Part shown: positions 1 through 7,644 of the stretch, one piece after another
Layout of the letters: every line of letters starts with the position of its first letter
Numbering within the stretch: the first letter of the stretch is position 1
Assembly: GCF_049985285.1 (NCBI RefSeq)
Contig: NZ_JBNIEU010000001.1
Coordinates: 310,001-374,000 of the forward strand
Direction of reading: 5' to 3'
DNA length: 64,000 nt
Source of the DNA: Aestuariirhabdus sp049985285
Lineage (GTDB): Bacteria > Pseudomonadota > Gammaproteobacteria > Pseudomonadales > Aestuariirhabdaceae
The notes under the pieces: model-generated
Database searches by the model: none
The model's input: only the letters and a program-made list of their open reading frames with translations
Told to the model about the DNA's origin: nothing
Position numbers and translations under genes: made by a program

Positions 1-1680
1 CGGATCGATCGCCATCTCCAGTAACTGCGCTTTAAAGTCAGGCGGCACTAACGCCAGTAACGACTGGGCATCGGCCATCGACATCGGCTGGGTCAGCAGT
101 GCCGCCTTATCCATATCCACCAGCATAAAGATACTGCGAGCCATTTCGGGTAACTGGCCACTGGCTATCAACTCCAGCAGCTGCTGCTCGGAAATCAGGT
201 TATAGAGCGCCGGCGCCGAGAGGGTCGCCAATACAATGTAGGAGGCGGTTACCGGCAACCCCATCCCCAGGATAAGGGACGCAAGCGCCACCAGTACAAT
301 GGTGATCAGCAAACTTCCTCCTGCCCACTCGGTCACCATGAGGGAGAAGGTGTTGCCAATGCCGGTCATGGCCACAACATTCACCACCAATCCAACCGTG
401 ATCAACAGCATCGCCGTGGTGGCCATATTCTTCGACCCCTGAGCGAGGGAGTCGAGCACATCACGCACCCCCATCGGATTTTTCGACAGCCAGGAACTGG
501 CGACCACCGAGAGGATCGCAACACCGGCGGCATAGGTGGGGGTAAATCCCTTGATCAGCATTCCCACCAGCACTACCAGCGGCAACGCATAGTGCCAACC
601 CTCTTTCATCACCTCACGCAGTGGACGGGTTTCGATCTCAACGGCACTGGCGTGGCTACGCTGGGCCTCCACCCTCACGAAGAAGCCCACCGACATAAAA
701 TAGAGCAACGCCGGTAGCGCCGCGATGGCGATAATCTGCAAATAGGAGATCTGGGTATAGGAGGCCATGATAAAGGCACCCGCCCCCATCACCGGAGGCA
801 TGAGCTGACCACCGGTTGATGCCGCAGCTTCAACACCGGCAGCAAAGCGGGCAGGGAAGCCCGCGCGGCGCATCAGGGGAATGGTAATCACCCCGGTGGA
901 AACGGTGTTGGCCACAGCAGAGCCAGACACAGACCCCATCAGGCCGGAACCCAGCACCGCAACGAAACCGGGACCTCCGACGAACCGCCCTGCGGCGCAA
1001 CGAGATAGCTCGATAATAAAATCACCCGCACCCGATTTCACCAAAAACGCGCCGAACAAAATAAACATAAAGACGTAGGTCCAGGAGATGCGTGCGATCG
1101 AGCCAAACATTCCCTCGGGCGAGAAGTAGCTACGGAACATCACCGTTTCCAGGCTCAGGCCGGCAAAACCAAATATGCCGTCGATGTAAGGACCCCACCA
1201 GAACACATAGGTCAGCGCGATCACTGTCATCACGGGAATAAACATACCCGTGGTGCGGCGTACCATCTCCAGCGCGATAAATACCGCCGCTATTGAGGCG
1301 ACCCAATCCAGGGTCACGAATTTCACACCACGATCGTAGAGTGCATCTTCAAAACCGATCAGGTACGCGGCACACACCACCGCAGCCAGACCTAGAAAAA
1401 TATCCAGCGCTAATACTAAATTTCCAGCTGTGCGAGTGCGGGAGGAAAACGCAGGCACCATCAGCGCACAGATCAAGGCAAACCCACCGAAGTGAATCGC
1501 CGATACCCACAGCTCCGACAGGGTGCCGAGGGTATTAAAATAGATATGCGCCACGGCGAAGCCGATGCCGATCCAGTAGACAAGCTGACCTGCCAGGGAG
1601 CTGTCGGAGCGTTTGGTCAACTCCAGGCTACGGAGTTTGTCCGCGACTTCCTGATCGGGTTCAATGGCGTCTTTACTCAT
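1..1680 (-). CDS. TRAP transporter fused permease (4TM/12TM), C-terminus cut by window edge
   Basis: This is the inner-membrane permease of a TAXI-type TRAP transporter, in which the small (DctQ-like) and large (DctM-like) subunits are fused; such carriers import organic acids using an ion gradient. The reading frame starts at the ATG at 1680 (MSKDAIEPDQ) and runs open to base 1, so about 560 residues are visible and the C-terminus lies outside the window. Many hydrophobic helices are seen, and the GSVSGSAVANTVSTGVITIP segment followed by EAAASTGGQLMPPVMGAGAF is typical of the TRAP large subunit core. It lies downstream of the TAXI binding protein gene on the same strand, with a hairpin between them. 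The family assignment is firm; the substrate is unknown. Confidence 0.93.
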   Translation of the reverse strand, partial: MSKDAIEPDQEVADKLRSLELTKRSDSSLAGQLVYWIGIGFAVAHIYFNTLGTLSELWVSAIHFGGFALICALMVPAFSSRTRTAGNLVLALDIFLGLAAVVCAAYLIGFEDALYDRGVKFVTLDWVASIAAVFIALEMVRRTTGMFIPVMTVIALTYVFWWGPYIDGIFGFAGLSLETVMFRSYFSPEGMFGSIARISWTYVFMFILFGAFLVKSGAGDFIIELSRCAAGRFVGGPGFVAVLGSGLMGSVSGSAVANTVSTGVITIPLMRRAGFPARFAAGVEAAASTGGQLMPPVMGAGAFIMASYTQISYLQIIAIAALPALLYFMSVGFFVRVEAQRSHASAVEIETRPLREVMKEGWHYALPLVVLVGMLIKGFTPTYAAGVAILSVVASSWLSKNPMGVRDVLDSLAQGSKNMATTAMLLITVGLVVNVVAMTGIGNTFSLMVTEWAGGSLLITIVLVALASLILGMGLPVTASYIVLATLSAPALYNLISEQQLLELIASGQLPEMARSIFMLVDMDKAALLTQPMSMADAQSLLALVPPDFKAQLLEMAIDP

Positions 1681-1790
1681 TATTATTCTCCGGGACAGAT
1701 CGGCACCAGGTCGCCGTGAGCCCTTTTTTATTCGACAGGAACGGACTGCCGTGCAACGAAACGAAGAGGATGGCTAATGGGTGCCAACCC

Positions 1791-1849
1791 CAAAAAAACA
1801 ATATAGAAGAGGTAGCGGCTCCCGCGAAAAGAGGGTTCGCAAGAGCCGC
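1791..1849 (-). terminator. Hairpin with T-tract between TAXI gene and TRAP permease
   Basis: Reading the minus strand, GCGGCTC (1849-1843) pairs with GAGCCGC (1821-1815), and an inner GCGAA pairs with TTCGC. A run of seven T follows at 1798-1792, about 16 nt below the stem. It sits between the binding-protein gene and the permease gene, where a partial terminator would give more binding protein than permease. The T-run is further from the stem than in a classical terminator, so read-through is likely. Confidence 0.5.
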
Positions 1850-1863
1850 AGACAAACCAAGCT

Positions 1864-2892
1864 TTAGTTCGCCATCAAGTGGGATGGAATCTCAATGCCC
1901 ACTTCCTTGTAGTAACGCGCCGCACCGGGGTGCAGGGGTACAGGCAAACCTGCGATCGCTTTTTCAATGGCCATGGCCTTGGTGGCCTTGTGGATGCCGT
2001 TGAGGAACGCCAGGTTCTCGTAGACGGTCTTGGTGATCAGGTACACATCCTCCTCGGAAACATCATCACGCACGGCGAGGAAGTTGGGCTGGGCGATGGT
2101 GTTAACTGCCTTGGTCTGTCCCGGGTAGGTGTTGGCCGGAATCACGTAGCGGGTCCACAGCTGGTAGTTGCCGTTGGCCTGCTTCATCTGCTCGTCGCTG
2201 AAATCAAGGTGGGTGATCTTGTCGCCCATGGCCGCGTAGGCACGGGTTACCGCGCTGGTGGGAACGCCGGAGGGGGTGTTCATGCCCACTACGGTGCCGT
2301 TCTGCAGGGCATCGGCGCTAGGACCGTAGCCCATGTAAGCCAGATCCATGCTATCCGCCTCAATGCCTAACCCGCCCAGGATCTGGCGGCCGGAGCCTTC
2401 GGTGCCGGAGTTCTTCTTGCCGATGGAGAACTTCTTGCCCGAAAAGCCCTTGAGATCATCGATGGAGCCAGATTTAGCCAACGACTTATCCACCACAAAC
2501 TGCTCGACGTTCTGCCACAACATGGAGACCGAACGCAGCTGTTTCTGCGGGCCATCGTTCTTCAACTTGCCTTCGCCCGACCAGGCCCAGGCTCCATAGA
2601 GACCCTGCAAAATCGCAAACTGGGCTTCGTTCTCCCGTAGCAATTTAACATTTTCACCGGAACCGGCAGAGTTGATCGCCGACATAGAGATCTTCTGTTT
2701 GGGCTCAAGCTTCACCTTGGTCAGGGTCGCGATGGCGACGCCCACCGGATAGTAGGTACCTCCGGTGGAGGCGGTGGCGAGAATATAGGAGCGTTTCTCT
2801 GCGGCTTGCGCGGTCAGGCCAAGGCCTGCGGCGCCGGTCACGGCCAGTGCAATCCCGATACCCTTGATAAGCGTACGTTTACTGAATTTCAT
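1864..2892 (-). CDS. TAXI-family TRAP transporter solute-binding protein
   Basis: This is a periplasmic receptor that delivers ligand to the neighbouring TRAP permease. The 342-residue protein starts with a Lys-rich, hydrophobic signal peptide (MKFSKRTLIKGIGIALAVTGAAG...AQA, cleavage near residue 30). It then has the TAXI hallmark ILATASTGGTYYPVGVAIA and the GSGENVKLLRENEAQFAILQ segment. An AAGGGAA ribosome site precedes the ATG at 2892. TAXI proteins in this family often bind glutamate, alpha-ketoglutarate or related acids, but the ligand cannot be read here. It is transcribed ahead of the permease gene, separated from it by a likely attenuating hairpin. Confidence 0.93.
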   Translation of the reverse strand: MKFSKRTLIKGIGIALAVTGAAGLGLTAQAAEKRSYILATASTGGTYYPVGVAIATLTKVKLEPKQKISMSAINSAGSGENVKLLRENEAQFAILQGLYGAWAWSGEGKLKNDGPQKQLRSVSMLWQNVEQFVVDKSLAKSGSIDDLKGFSGKKFSIGKKNSGTEGSGRQILGGLGIEADSMDLAYMGYGPSADALQNGTVVGMNTPSGVPTSAVTRAYAAMGDKITHLDFSDEQMKQANGNYQLWTRYVIPANTYPGQTKAVNTIAQPNFLAVRDDVSEEDVYLITKTVYENLAFLNGIHKATKAMAIEKAIAGLPVPLHPGAARYYKEVGIEIPSHLMAN

Positions 2893-3084
2893 CGTTGTTT
2901 TTCCCTTTTTTGTTATCGTTGGTTACTTTCAATTATTGTTTTGGATTTCCATTCTATTCCACGCTGCCGTAGCAGTGATTTTGCAATCGTGAAAGACAAA
3001 GCAATCCCGGTGCCAGAAACACCAAATCGACATAACCAGTTGATAATAATAAGAAAAAGGTGAACTCTATAATCGCCCTATGAC

Positions 3085-3145
3085 GCCCATCGGCAAGATC
3101 TTGCTGATGGGCCAAAACCCGCTCAGCAAGATCTTGCCCATGGGC
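3085..3145. repeat. Paired inverted copies of a palindrome centred on GCAAGATCTTGC
   Basis: The perfect 12-bp palindrome GCAAGATCTTGC occurs twice (3093-3104 and 3126-3137), 33 bp apart. The flanks show that the copies are in opposite orientation: 3085-3110 reads GCCCATCGGCAAGATCTTGC..., and the complement of 3145-3120 reads GCCCATGGGCAAGATCTTGC.... The whole element can therefore fold as one long hairpin with an 11-nt loop, or as two small ones. The second copy touches the stop codon of the monooxygenase gene. A T-rich stretch (3063-3050 read on the minus strand) follows at a distance, so a terminator role is possible. A REP/BIME-like mobile palindrome or a repressor site is also possible. 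Confidence 0.7.
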
Positions 3146-4615
3146 TCAGGTCCGGGAGCCCTCGGTGAAATCGGCCAGCTGCACAGCCGACATCTCCTCG
3201 ACCCACTGCCCCCAGGTATAGGGCCACATCGCCGGCACGCCTTCGTTGTCGAGGTACCAGCTGTTGCAGCCGCCAACCCAGACGGTCTTCGCCATGCCGC
3301 CACGCAGGTAGTCGTTGAAGCGCTTGGTCGCCGCCGGCGTTGCCTCGATCTCCTGCATTTCACCCCTGCGCCAGCGATCGATCAGCTGCAACACATACTG
3401 ACTCTGCACCTCGCTCATGGCGATCACCGAGAAGTTGCCGATGGGCGTATTGGGGCCGAGCATGAGGAAGTAGTTGGGAAAGCCGGGAATCAGCAGTGAG
3501 CGGTACGCCTGCACCCGCTTCTCCCAGGCCTGGTTGATGTGCAACCCCTCGCGCCCGATCAGCTCCATGGGGCGCATAAAGTTGAAGGGGTGAAAGCCGG
3601 TTGCCAACACCAACACATCCAGCTCGTGGCACTGGCCATCGCCGCTGACGACCCCCTTGGACTCCACCCGCTCGATGCCCTCGGTCACCAACGTGCAGTT
3701 GGGCTGCTGGATCGCGTCATAGAATTTGGTGGATACGATCACCCGCTTGCAGCCCACGGTGTAGTCCGGGGTTAATTTTTCGCGCAGTTCGAGGTTTTTT
3801 ACCGATCGTTTAAGGTGCTGTTTGCAGGCCCAGCTCATCAGCAGATGGGGGATCTTCTGGCCGATCACCGCGCGGGAGAAGAACAGCTCGATCGCCCGGG
3901 TGTACCAGCGATAAGCGCGGCGGGCGAGGCGCGGATTCTTGCGTACTTTGGCGCGCAGCTCCTCATCGTATTCGCGGTCCGGTGCCGGATAGATCCACTG
4001 GGGTGTGCGCTGAAACACCACCACCTGCTCCGCCTCCTCCACCAGTTCGGGTATCACCTGGGCGGCGGTCGACCCGGTGCCGATGATCCCCACCCGCTTG
4101 CCCTTCAGGTCAAGCTTGTCCGGCCAGCGCGCGGTGTGAAACTGATCGCCGGCAAACTGCTCCAGTCCGGCAATATCCGGATACGAGGGATGGTGCAATA
4201 TTCCAGTCGCGCCGATCACGATATCGGCTTCGAGCTCAGCACCTTTGCTGGTCTTCAGCTGCCAGACCCCATTGGTGTAGACGCAGGATTCCACCGCCTC
4301 GTTGAAGCGAACATCGCGCAGCACATCGTACTTGTCCGCCACCCGCTCAAAATAGCGACGAATCTCCGGCCCCCGTGCGAATCGATACTCCCACTCCGGA
4401 TTGGGTTCAAAGGCGTAGGTGTACATATGCGCCGGGATATCGCAGGCCAATCCGGGGTAGCGGTTGTCGCGCCAGGTTCCCCCGACGCTTGCCCCTTTCT
4501 CCAGCACGGTGATCTCATGGATGCCTGCTTCGCGTAGCTTGATAACCATGAGGATGCCGGTCATGCCGGCGCCGATGATCACCACCCGGGGATCTCTTTT
4601 TTTACTTTGACTCAT
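3146..4615 (-). CDS. Flavin-containing (Baeyer-Villiger type) monooxygenase
   Basis: This is an FAD- and NADPH-dependent cytoplasmic monooxygenase of 489 residues, the usual length for type I Baeyer-Villiger enzymes, which insert oxygen next to a ketone to give an ester or lactone. Two Rossmann motifs are present, GAGMTG (residues 15-20) for FAD and GTGSTA (about 179-184) for NADPH. Between them lies the family fingerprint FAGDQFHTARWP (about 154-165), which fits FxGxxxHxxxWP. The following genes on the same strand order are a DUF1145 protein and an HSL-type esterase immediately upstream, so ester hydrolysis may follow oxidation. Substrate is unknown; a steroid, cyclic or linear ketone are all possible. 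Confidence 0.88.
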   Translation of the reverse strand: MSQSKKRDPRVVIIGAGMTGILMVIKLREAGIHEITVLEKGASVGGTWRDNRYPGLACDIPAHMYTYAFEPNPEWEYRFARGPEIRRYFERVADKYDVLRDVRFNEAVESCVYTNGVWQLKTSKGAELEADIVIGATGILHHPSYPDIAGLEQFAGDQFHTARWPDKLDLKGKRVGIIGTGSTAAQVIPELVEEAEQVVVFQRTPQWIYPAPDREYDEELRAKVRKNPRLARRAYRWYTRAIELFFSRAVIGQKIPHLLMSWACKQHLKRSVKNLELREKLTPDYTVGCKRVIVSTKFYDAIQQPNCTLVTEGIERVESKGVVSGDGQCHELDVLVLATGFHPFNFMRPMELIGREGLHINQAWEKRVQAYRSLLIPGFPNYFLMLGPNTPIGNFSVIAMSEVQSQYVLQLIDRWRRGEMQEIEATPAATKRFNDYLRGGMAKTVWVGGCNSWYLDNEGVPAMWPYTWGQWVEEMSAVQLADFTEGSRT

Positions 4616-4650
4616 CGTCGTTCTCCGGGGTCATATAATCGGGGGCGGGT

Positions 4651-4917
4651 CTACTTGCGCAATAGGGGCAACCAGTAACCGTAGCCAAACACCAGGGTGC
4701 CGATCAGGCCGCCAGAGCCATCCCCACCTGCCGAGGTGATCTTCGAGCGCAGTGCGAGGTACTCCATCAAGTGCGCCGCAAACAAAACGATACCGCCCCA
4801 GAATACGATGGCATTCCAGGGGGCCGGGTAGGCGATCACAAAACCAAGCAGGTAGATCGCCCAGAGTCCCAACACCCCGACCCGGCTAAAATTGATAAAC
4901 AACTGAAACATGCTCAT
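4651..4917 (-). CDS. DUF1145 small membrane protein
   Basis: This is an 88-residue protein with two or three hydrophobic segments (about 8-30, 34-53 and 68-84) and the pattern ...GLWAIYLLGFVIAYPAPWNAI...HLMEYLAL... seen in the DUF1145 family (E. coli YhhL-like). No function is known for the family. Its ATG at 4917 overlaps the stop of the upstream esterase gene (ATGA), so the two are translationally coupled. It sits 35 bp ahead of the monooxygenase gene, which suggests one transcript of three genes. Confidence 0.8.
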   Translation of the reverse strand: MSMFQLFINFSRVGVLGLWAIYLLGFVIAYPAPWNAIVFWGGIVLFAAHLMEYLALRSKITSAGGDGSGGLIGTLVFGYGYWLPLLRK

Positions 4918-5918
4918 ATACTCCGTTGTGTCATTGCTTTTATGGCGCTGCCCAACTTCCCGATCGCAATATTGGCTTCCGGCACCAGGGGGGCAAATAT
5001 CTGAAAAACATGGAACTGTCCTGGCGTAGGCTGGTAATCAACATCGACGCCCTGCTCTTTTGCCCGCATAGCGAACCGCTCGATCTGGTCGAAAAGAATT
5101 TCTCCCTCGGCCGACTGTATGCACAGGGGGGGCAAACTGCCCAGGTCTGCGCTCATGAAATCAAGCCGCGACAGCTGCTCCGGTGTCGGCTTGCCCGCCG
5201 TTGCGTGGCTCGCCCAGTGCTCGGTTAGCGGCTGGCTCAGCAGGTCAGTTTTCTCATTCCGGGTCATCGATGGATCGGTCGCTCCCGGCTCACACAGAGG
5301 GGAGATCAACAGTGACCCGGCCACGGTGCGCCCCTCATCGCGCAGGGCAACCAGCGTGGACAGACAGAGTGAGCCGCCGGCCGAGTCTCCCGCGAGAATT
5401 AACGGCCGAGCGGGATAGCGGTCCAGCATCGCGCGGCACACCGCGAGGCAATCCTCCTGCGCCGCCGGTAGCGGGTGTTCGGGGGCCAGGCGGTAATCGA
5501 CCCCCAGCAGGGTGCAATCTCCCGCTACCGCCAGCGCCGCCAGCATGGGGCGATAAACGGCAACATTGCCAATCACGAAACCGCCGCCATGGAAATAGAG
5601 CACCAGCGGTGAATCCCGATTAGCCCCGGGTGACGCACACCACTGGCAGGGAACGCCGGCAATGGTCTCGGACTCGAAGCGGACTTTTCGCTGCGCGGGG
5701 TGGTAGTGCCGCAGAAGATTCTGCCGCTCTCGCAACCAACCGACGTCCCTCTCCATCGACGCATGCAGTAACCGACGCGATATCCTACAGACCAGCTCTG
5801 CTCGCCAGCTGCGTCCCGGCAGCCGTTGCGGCGTCACCAGCATACTCAGTAGCGCACGACCAAAAAACGCCAACAGGTCGACTGACGCCTTCATGAACGG
5901 GCTACCCGCCCAATCCAT
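4914..5918 (-). CDS. Alpha/beta hydrolase of the hormone-sensitive-lipase family (esterase)
   Basis: This 334-residue serine esterase has the HSL oxyanion motif HGGG (residues 110-113) and the nucleophile elbow GDSAGG (177-182, Ser179). The likely acid and base come from the GEILFDQ segment and the GQFHVFQ segment near the C-terminus. Family IV esterases act on short or medium acyl esters in the cytoplasm. Its stop overlaps the start of the DUF1145 gene and the monooxygenase follows, a gene order consistent with hydrolysing esters made by Baeyer-Villiger oxidation (inference). The start is uncertain: a second ATG lies at 5894. Confidence 0.88.
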   Translation of the reverse strand: MDWAGSPFMKASVDLLAFFGRALLSMLVTPQRLPGRSWRAELVCRISRRLLHASMERDVGWLRERQNLLRHYHPAQRKVRFESETIAGVPCQWCASPGANRDSPLVLYFHGGGFVIGNVAVYRPMLAALAVAGDCTLLGVDYRLAPEHPLPAAQEDCLAVCRAMLDRYPARPLILAGDSAGGSLCLSTLVALRDEGRTVAGSLLISPLCEPGATDPSMTRNEKTDLLSQPLTEHWASHATAGKPTPEQLSRLDFMSADLGSLPPLCIQSAEGEILFDQIERFAMRAKEQGVDVDYQPTPGQFHVFQIFAPLVPEANIAIGKLGSAIKAMTQRSI

Positions 5919-6314
5919 CCTGCTCGTTTAGCGCAGTCGTGGCAGCATCGATAACCGGCGACACCGGCCATAGCAATCACTCGCATCCGCTCTCTCCTTG
6001 GGGTGGCATTGTTATTATTGTATTGGCGGTGCCACCTGCCTGCCATCGGGGATCTCGTCACCCCCAGCTTATCCGACTACCATAGTAGGATTTGTGCCGA
6101 GCCGTTTCCAGCATCTTTCGTCAGCCGGTCTGCGGACCCTGACGCAGCAACCGAAAAAAGCACGGCGTAGGATTCAGCTTGGTCCGAGCACCGGCAACGC
6201 AGGGGCACTTTGCCATGACATATACCGACAAAACTTGTAATGTCAGAACATTGGCATATTCTGTAGCTCAGCGTTACAGCCGCGCTAATCCCTAGAAAAA
6301 CAGAGGTTATTTCT
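5919..6314. other. 396-bp divergent intergenic region
   Basis: This space separates the esterase gene (minus) from the DUF2860 gene (plus) and should carry promoters for both. I can support only the plus-strand promoter described separately (6235-6262). The rest shows no tRNA, no clear palindrome and no convincing coding frame; the open frame at 5998-6240 has atypical composition and no recognisable motif. Confidence 0.5.
6235..6262 (+). promoter_or_regulatory. Predicted sigma-70 promoter for the DUF2860 barrel gene
   Basis: TTGTAA (6235-6240) and TATTCT (6257-6262) are separated by 16 bp. The start codon follows about 50 bp downstream, preceded by an AGAGG ribosome site. Confidence 0.45.
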
Positions 6315-7337
6315 ATGATTTTGCGTTCGATGACCACCTTAAGCTGTTTGACCCTGCTGGCATCCGGCACTGCCCTCGCCACCCCTATTCCCCAAGAGTC
6401 GGGAATCAGTGGCTATGTTGGCTTCGGGGCTGCATCCAGCAAGCTTGAAAGCAACATGATACACGGCACCAGCCTCACGGATTTTGATAATAAACGCGCC
6501 AAAAACCTTACCAGCTCGCCCTCATCAGAAAGCGACAGCTCCGGTTTTTTCACCGGCGAGATACGCTATACCTGGGCCGATACCCGTACCCAGGTTTTTG
6601 TCGGTAACACCATGATCGATGCCTTGCGCTATGACGCGGCGACCTTGATCGGTGTGCGCCAGGAGGTGGGCAATAGCGGCACCATAGGCGCCGCCTACAT
6701 GCTGTCGTCGTTCCCGATCCAGGTGTGGAAAGACCCTTACCAAACGGGCGTGAAGCGCTCTGATACCGACCAGACCAGCGATGGCGTCCTGCTCAGCTGG
6801 GACGGTATTTTGGGCAGTAACTTTGATGGCCAAATCTCTTTCAGGGACGTTGATGTGGATGACGAGTTCAGTGGCACCGCCCTGGGCCTGAGCGCCGCTA
6901 ATCGAAACCTGCTCAAACGCGATGGTGACGATACCTCCAGCGAACTGCTCTATCGCTGGAAGATCGCCGATGGCCATACCCTCATACCCGCACTGCGCTA
7001 CACCGATCGCGATCGCGATGGTGGTGCCATGAGAAGCGAGGACACCGGTGTGCAGCTCGGCTATCTGTATAGCGGCTCCAGCCAATGGAACCTGAAAGCC
7101 CACCTCTATGCAGGATCAGAGGAGTTTGACAAACATAACCCCATCTCCGCATTTGGTTTCAAAAAACGTGACGACGATATCGTCGGCGCCAACGTCACGG
7201 CGTTTTACAACGAGCCGATGGGTTGGAAAGACTGGCGTGTGATGGCAGCCGCCACCAGTTATGAAAGTGACTCCAATATCGATTTCTACGACAGTAAAGT
7301 GCAGAGTTTTACCCTGGGGATGCTATATAACTTCTGA
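6315..7337 (+). CDS. DUF2860 family outer-membrane beta-barrel protein
   Basis: This 340-residue protein has a signal peptide (about 1-22, ending ...SGTALA) and alternating hydrophobic strands, and ends in LGMLYNF, whose terminal Phe is the usual outer-membrane barrel signature. The segments GISGYVGFGAASSKLESN, YTWADTRTQVFVGN and the WKDPYQTGVKRSDTDQTSDG region match what I recall of DUF2860 proteins, which are common in Vibrio and relatives and have no assigned function. A pore or adhesin role is only inference. It is monocistronic, with its own promoter and terminator. Confidence 0.82.
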   Translation: MILRSMTTLSCLTLLASGTALATPIPQESGISGYVGFGAASSKLESNMIHGTSLTDFDNKRAKNLTSSPSSESDSSGFFTGEIRYTWADTRTQVFVGNTMIDALRYDAATLIGVRQEVGNSGTIGAAYMLSSFPIQVWKDPYQTGVKRSDTDQTSDGVLLSWDGILGSNFDGQISFRDVDVDDEFSGTALGLSAANRNLLKRDGDDTSSELLYRWKIADGHTLIPALRYTDRDRDGGAMRSEDTGVQLGYLYSGSSQWNLKAHLYAGSEEFDKHNPISAFGFKKRDDDIVGANVTAFYNEPMGWKDWRVMAAATSYESDSNIDFYDSKVQSFTLGMLYNF

Positions 7338-7359
7338 TCGGATTCCACGCACAAGCGAG

Positions 7360-7389
7360 GGCGCCCACCGAAAGGTCGGCGCCTTTTTT
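7360..7389 (+). terminator. Intrinsic terminator of the DUF2860 gene
   Basis: GGCG (7360-7363) and CCGA (7368-7371) pair with CGCC (7380-7383) and TCGG (7376-7379) around a short loop, and six T follow directly at 7384-7389. The stem starts 22 bp after the stop codon. Confidence 0.8.
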
Positions 7390-7390
7390 A

Positions 7391-7637
7391 TGCACAAGGA
7401 TGTGCGGTATACCGCGGGGTCAGGGATGACCAGGAGCGGCGAATGCACAAGGATGTGCGGTATACCGCGGGGTCAGGGATGACCAGGAGCGGCGAATGCA
7501 CAAGGGTGTGCGGTATACCGCGGGGTCAGGGATGACCAGGAGCGGCGAATGCACAAGGATGTGCGGTATGCCGCGGGGTCAGGGATGACCAGGAGCGGCG
7601 AATGCACAAGGATGTGCGGTATGCCACGGGGTCAGGG
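7391..7637. repeat. Five tandem copies of a 53-bp repeat
   Basis: Copies begin at 7391, 7444, 7497, 7550 and 7603; the last is partial (about 35 bp). Each unit contains three small dyads: GCACA-AGGA-TGTGC, GGTATACC (GGTATGCC in copies 4 and 5) and GGTCA-GGGA-TGACC, then CAGGAGCGGCGAA. Copies differ at a few single bases only, so the array expanded recently. The period is not a multiple of three, which argues against a coding repeat. It fills the space between the DUF2860 terminator and the RNase II stop codon. Confidence 0.95.
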
Positions 7638-7644
7638 GGACCGA

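Noticed and set aside
3080..3499. Plus-strand frame opposite the monooxygenase 3' end
   Set aside because: It begins in the palindromic repeat and is a shadow of the opposite-strand gene, whose motifs are intact.
5998..6240. Open frame of 80 codons upstream of the DUF2860 gene
   Set aside because: No ribosome site, no recognisable motif, and it overlaps the predicted promoter region of the next gene.
7391..7637. CRISPR-like array
   Set aside because: The 53-bp units are directly adjacent with no unique spacers and there are no cas genes; it is a plain tandem repeat.
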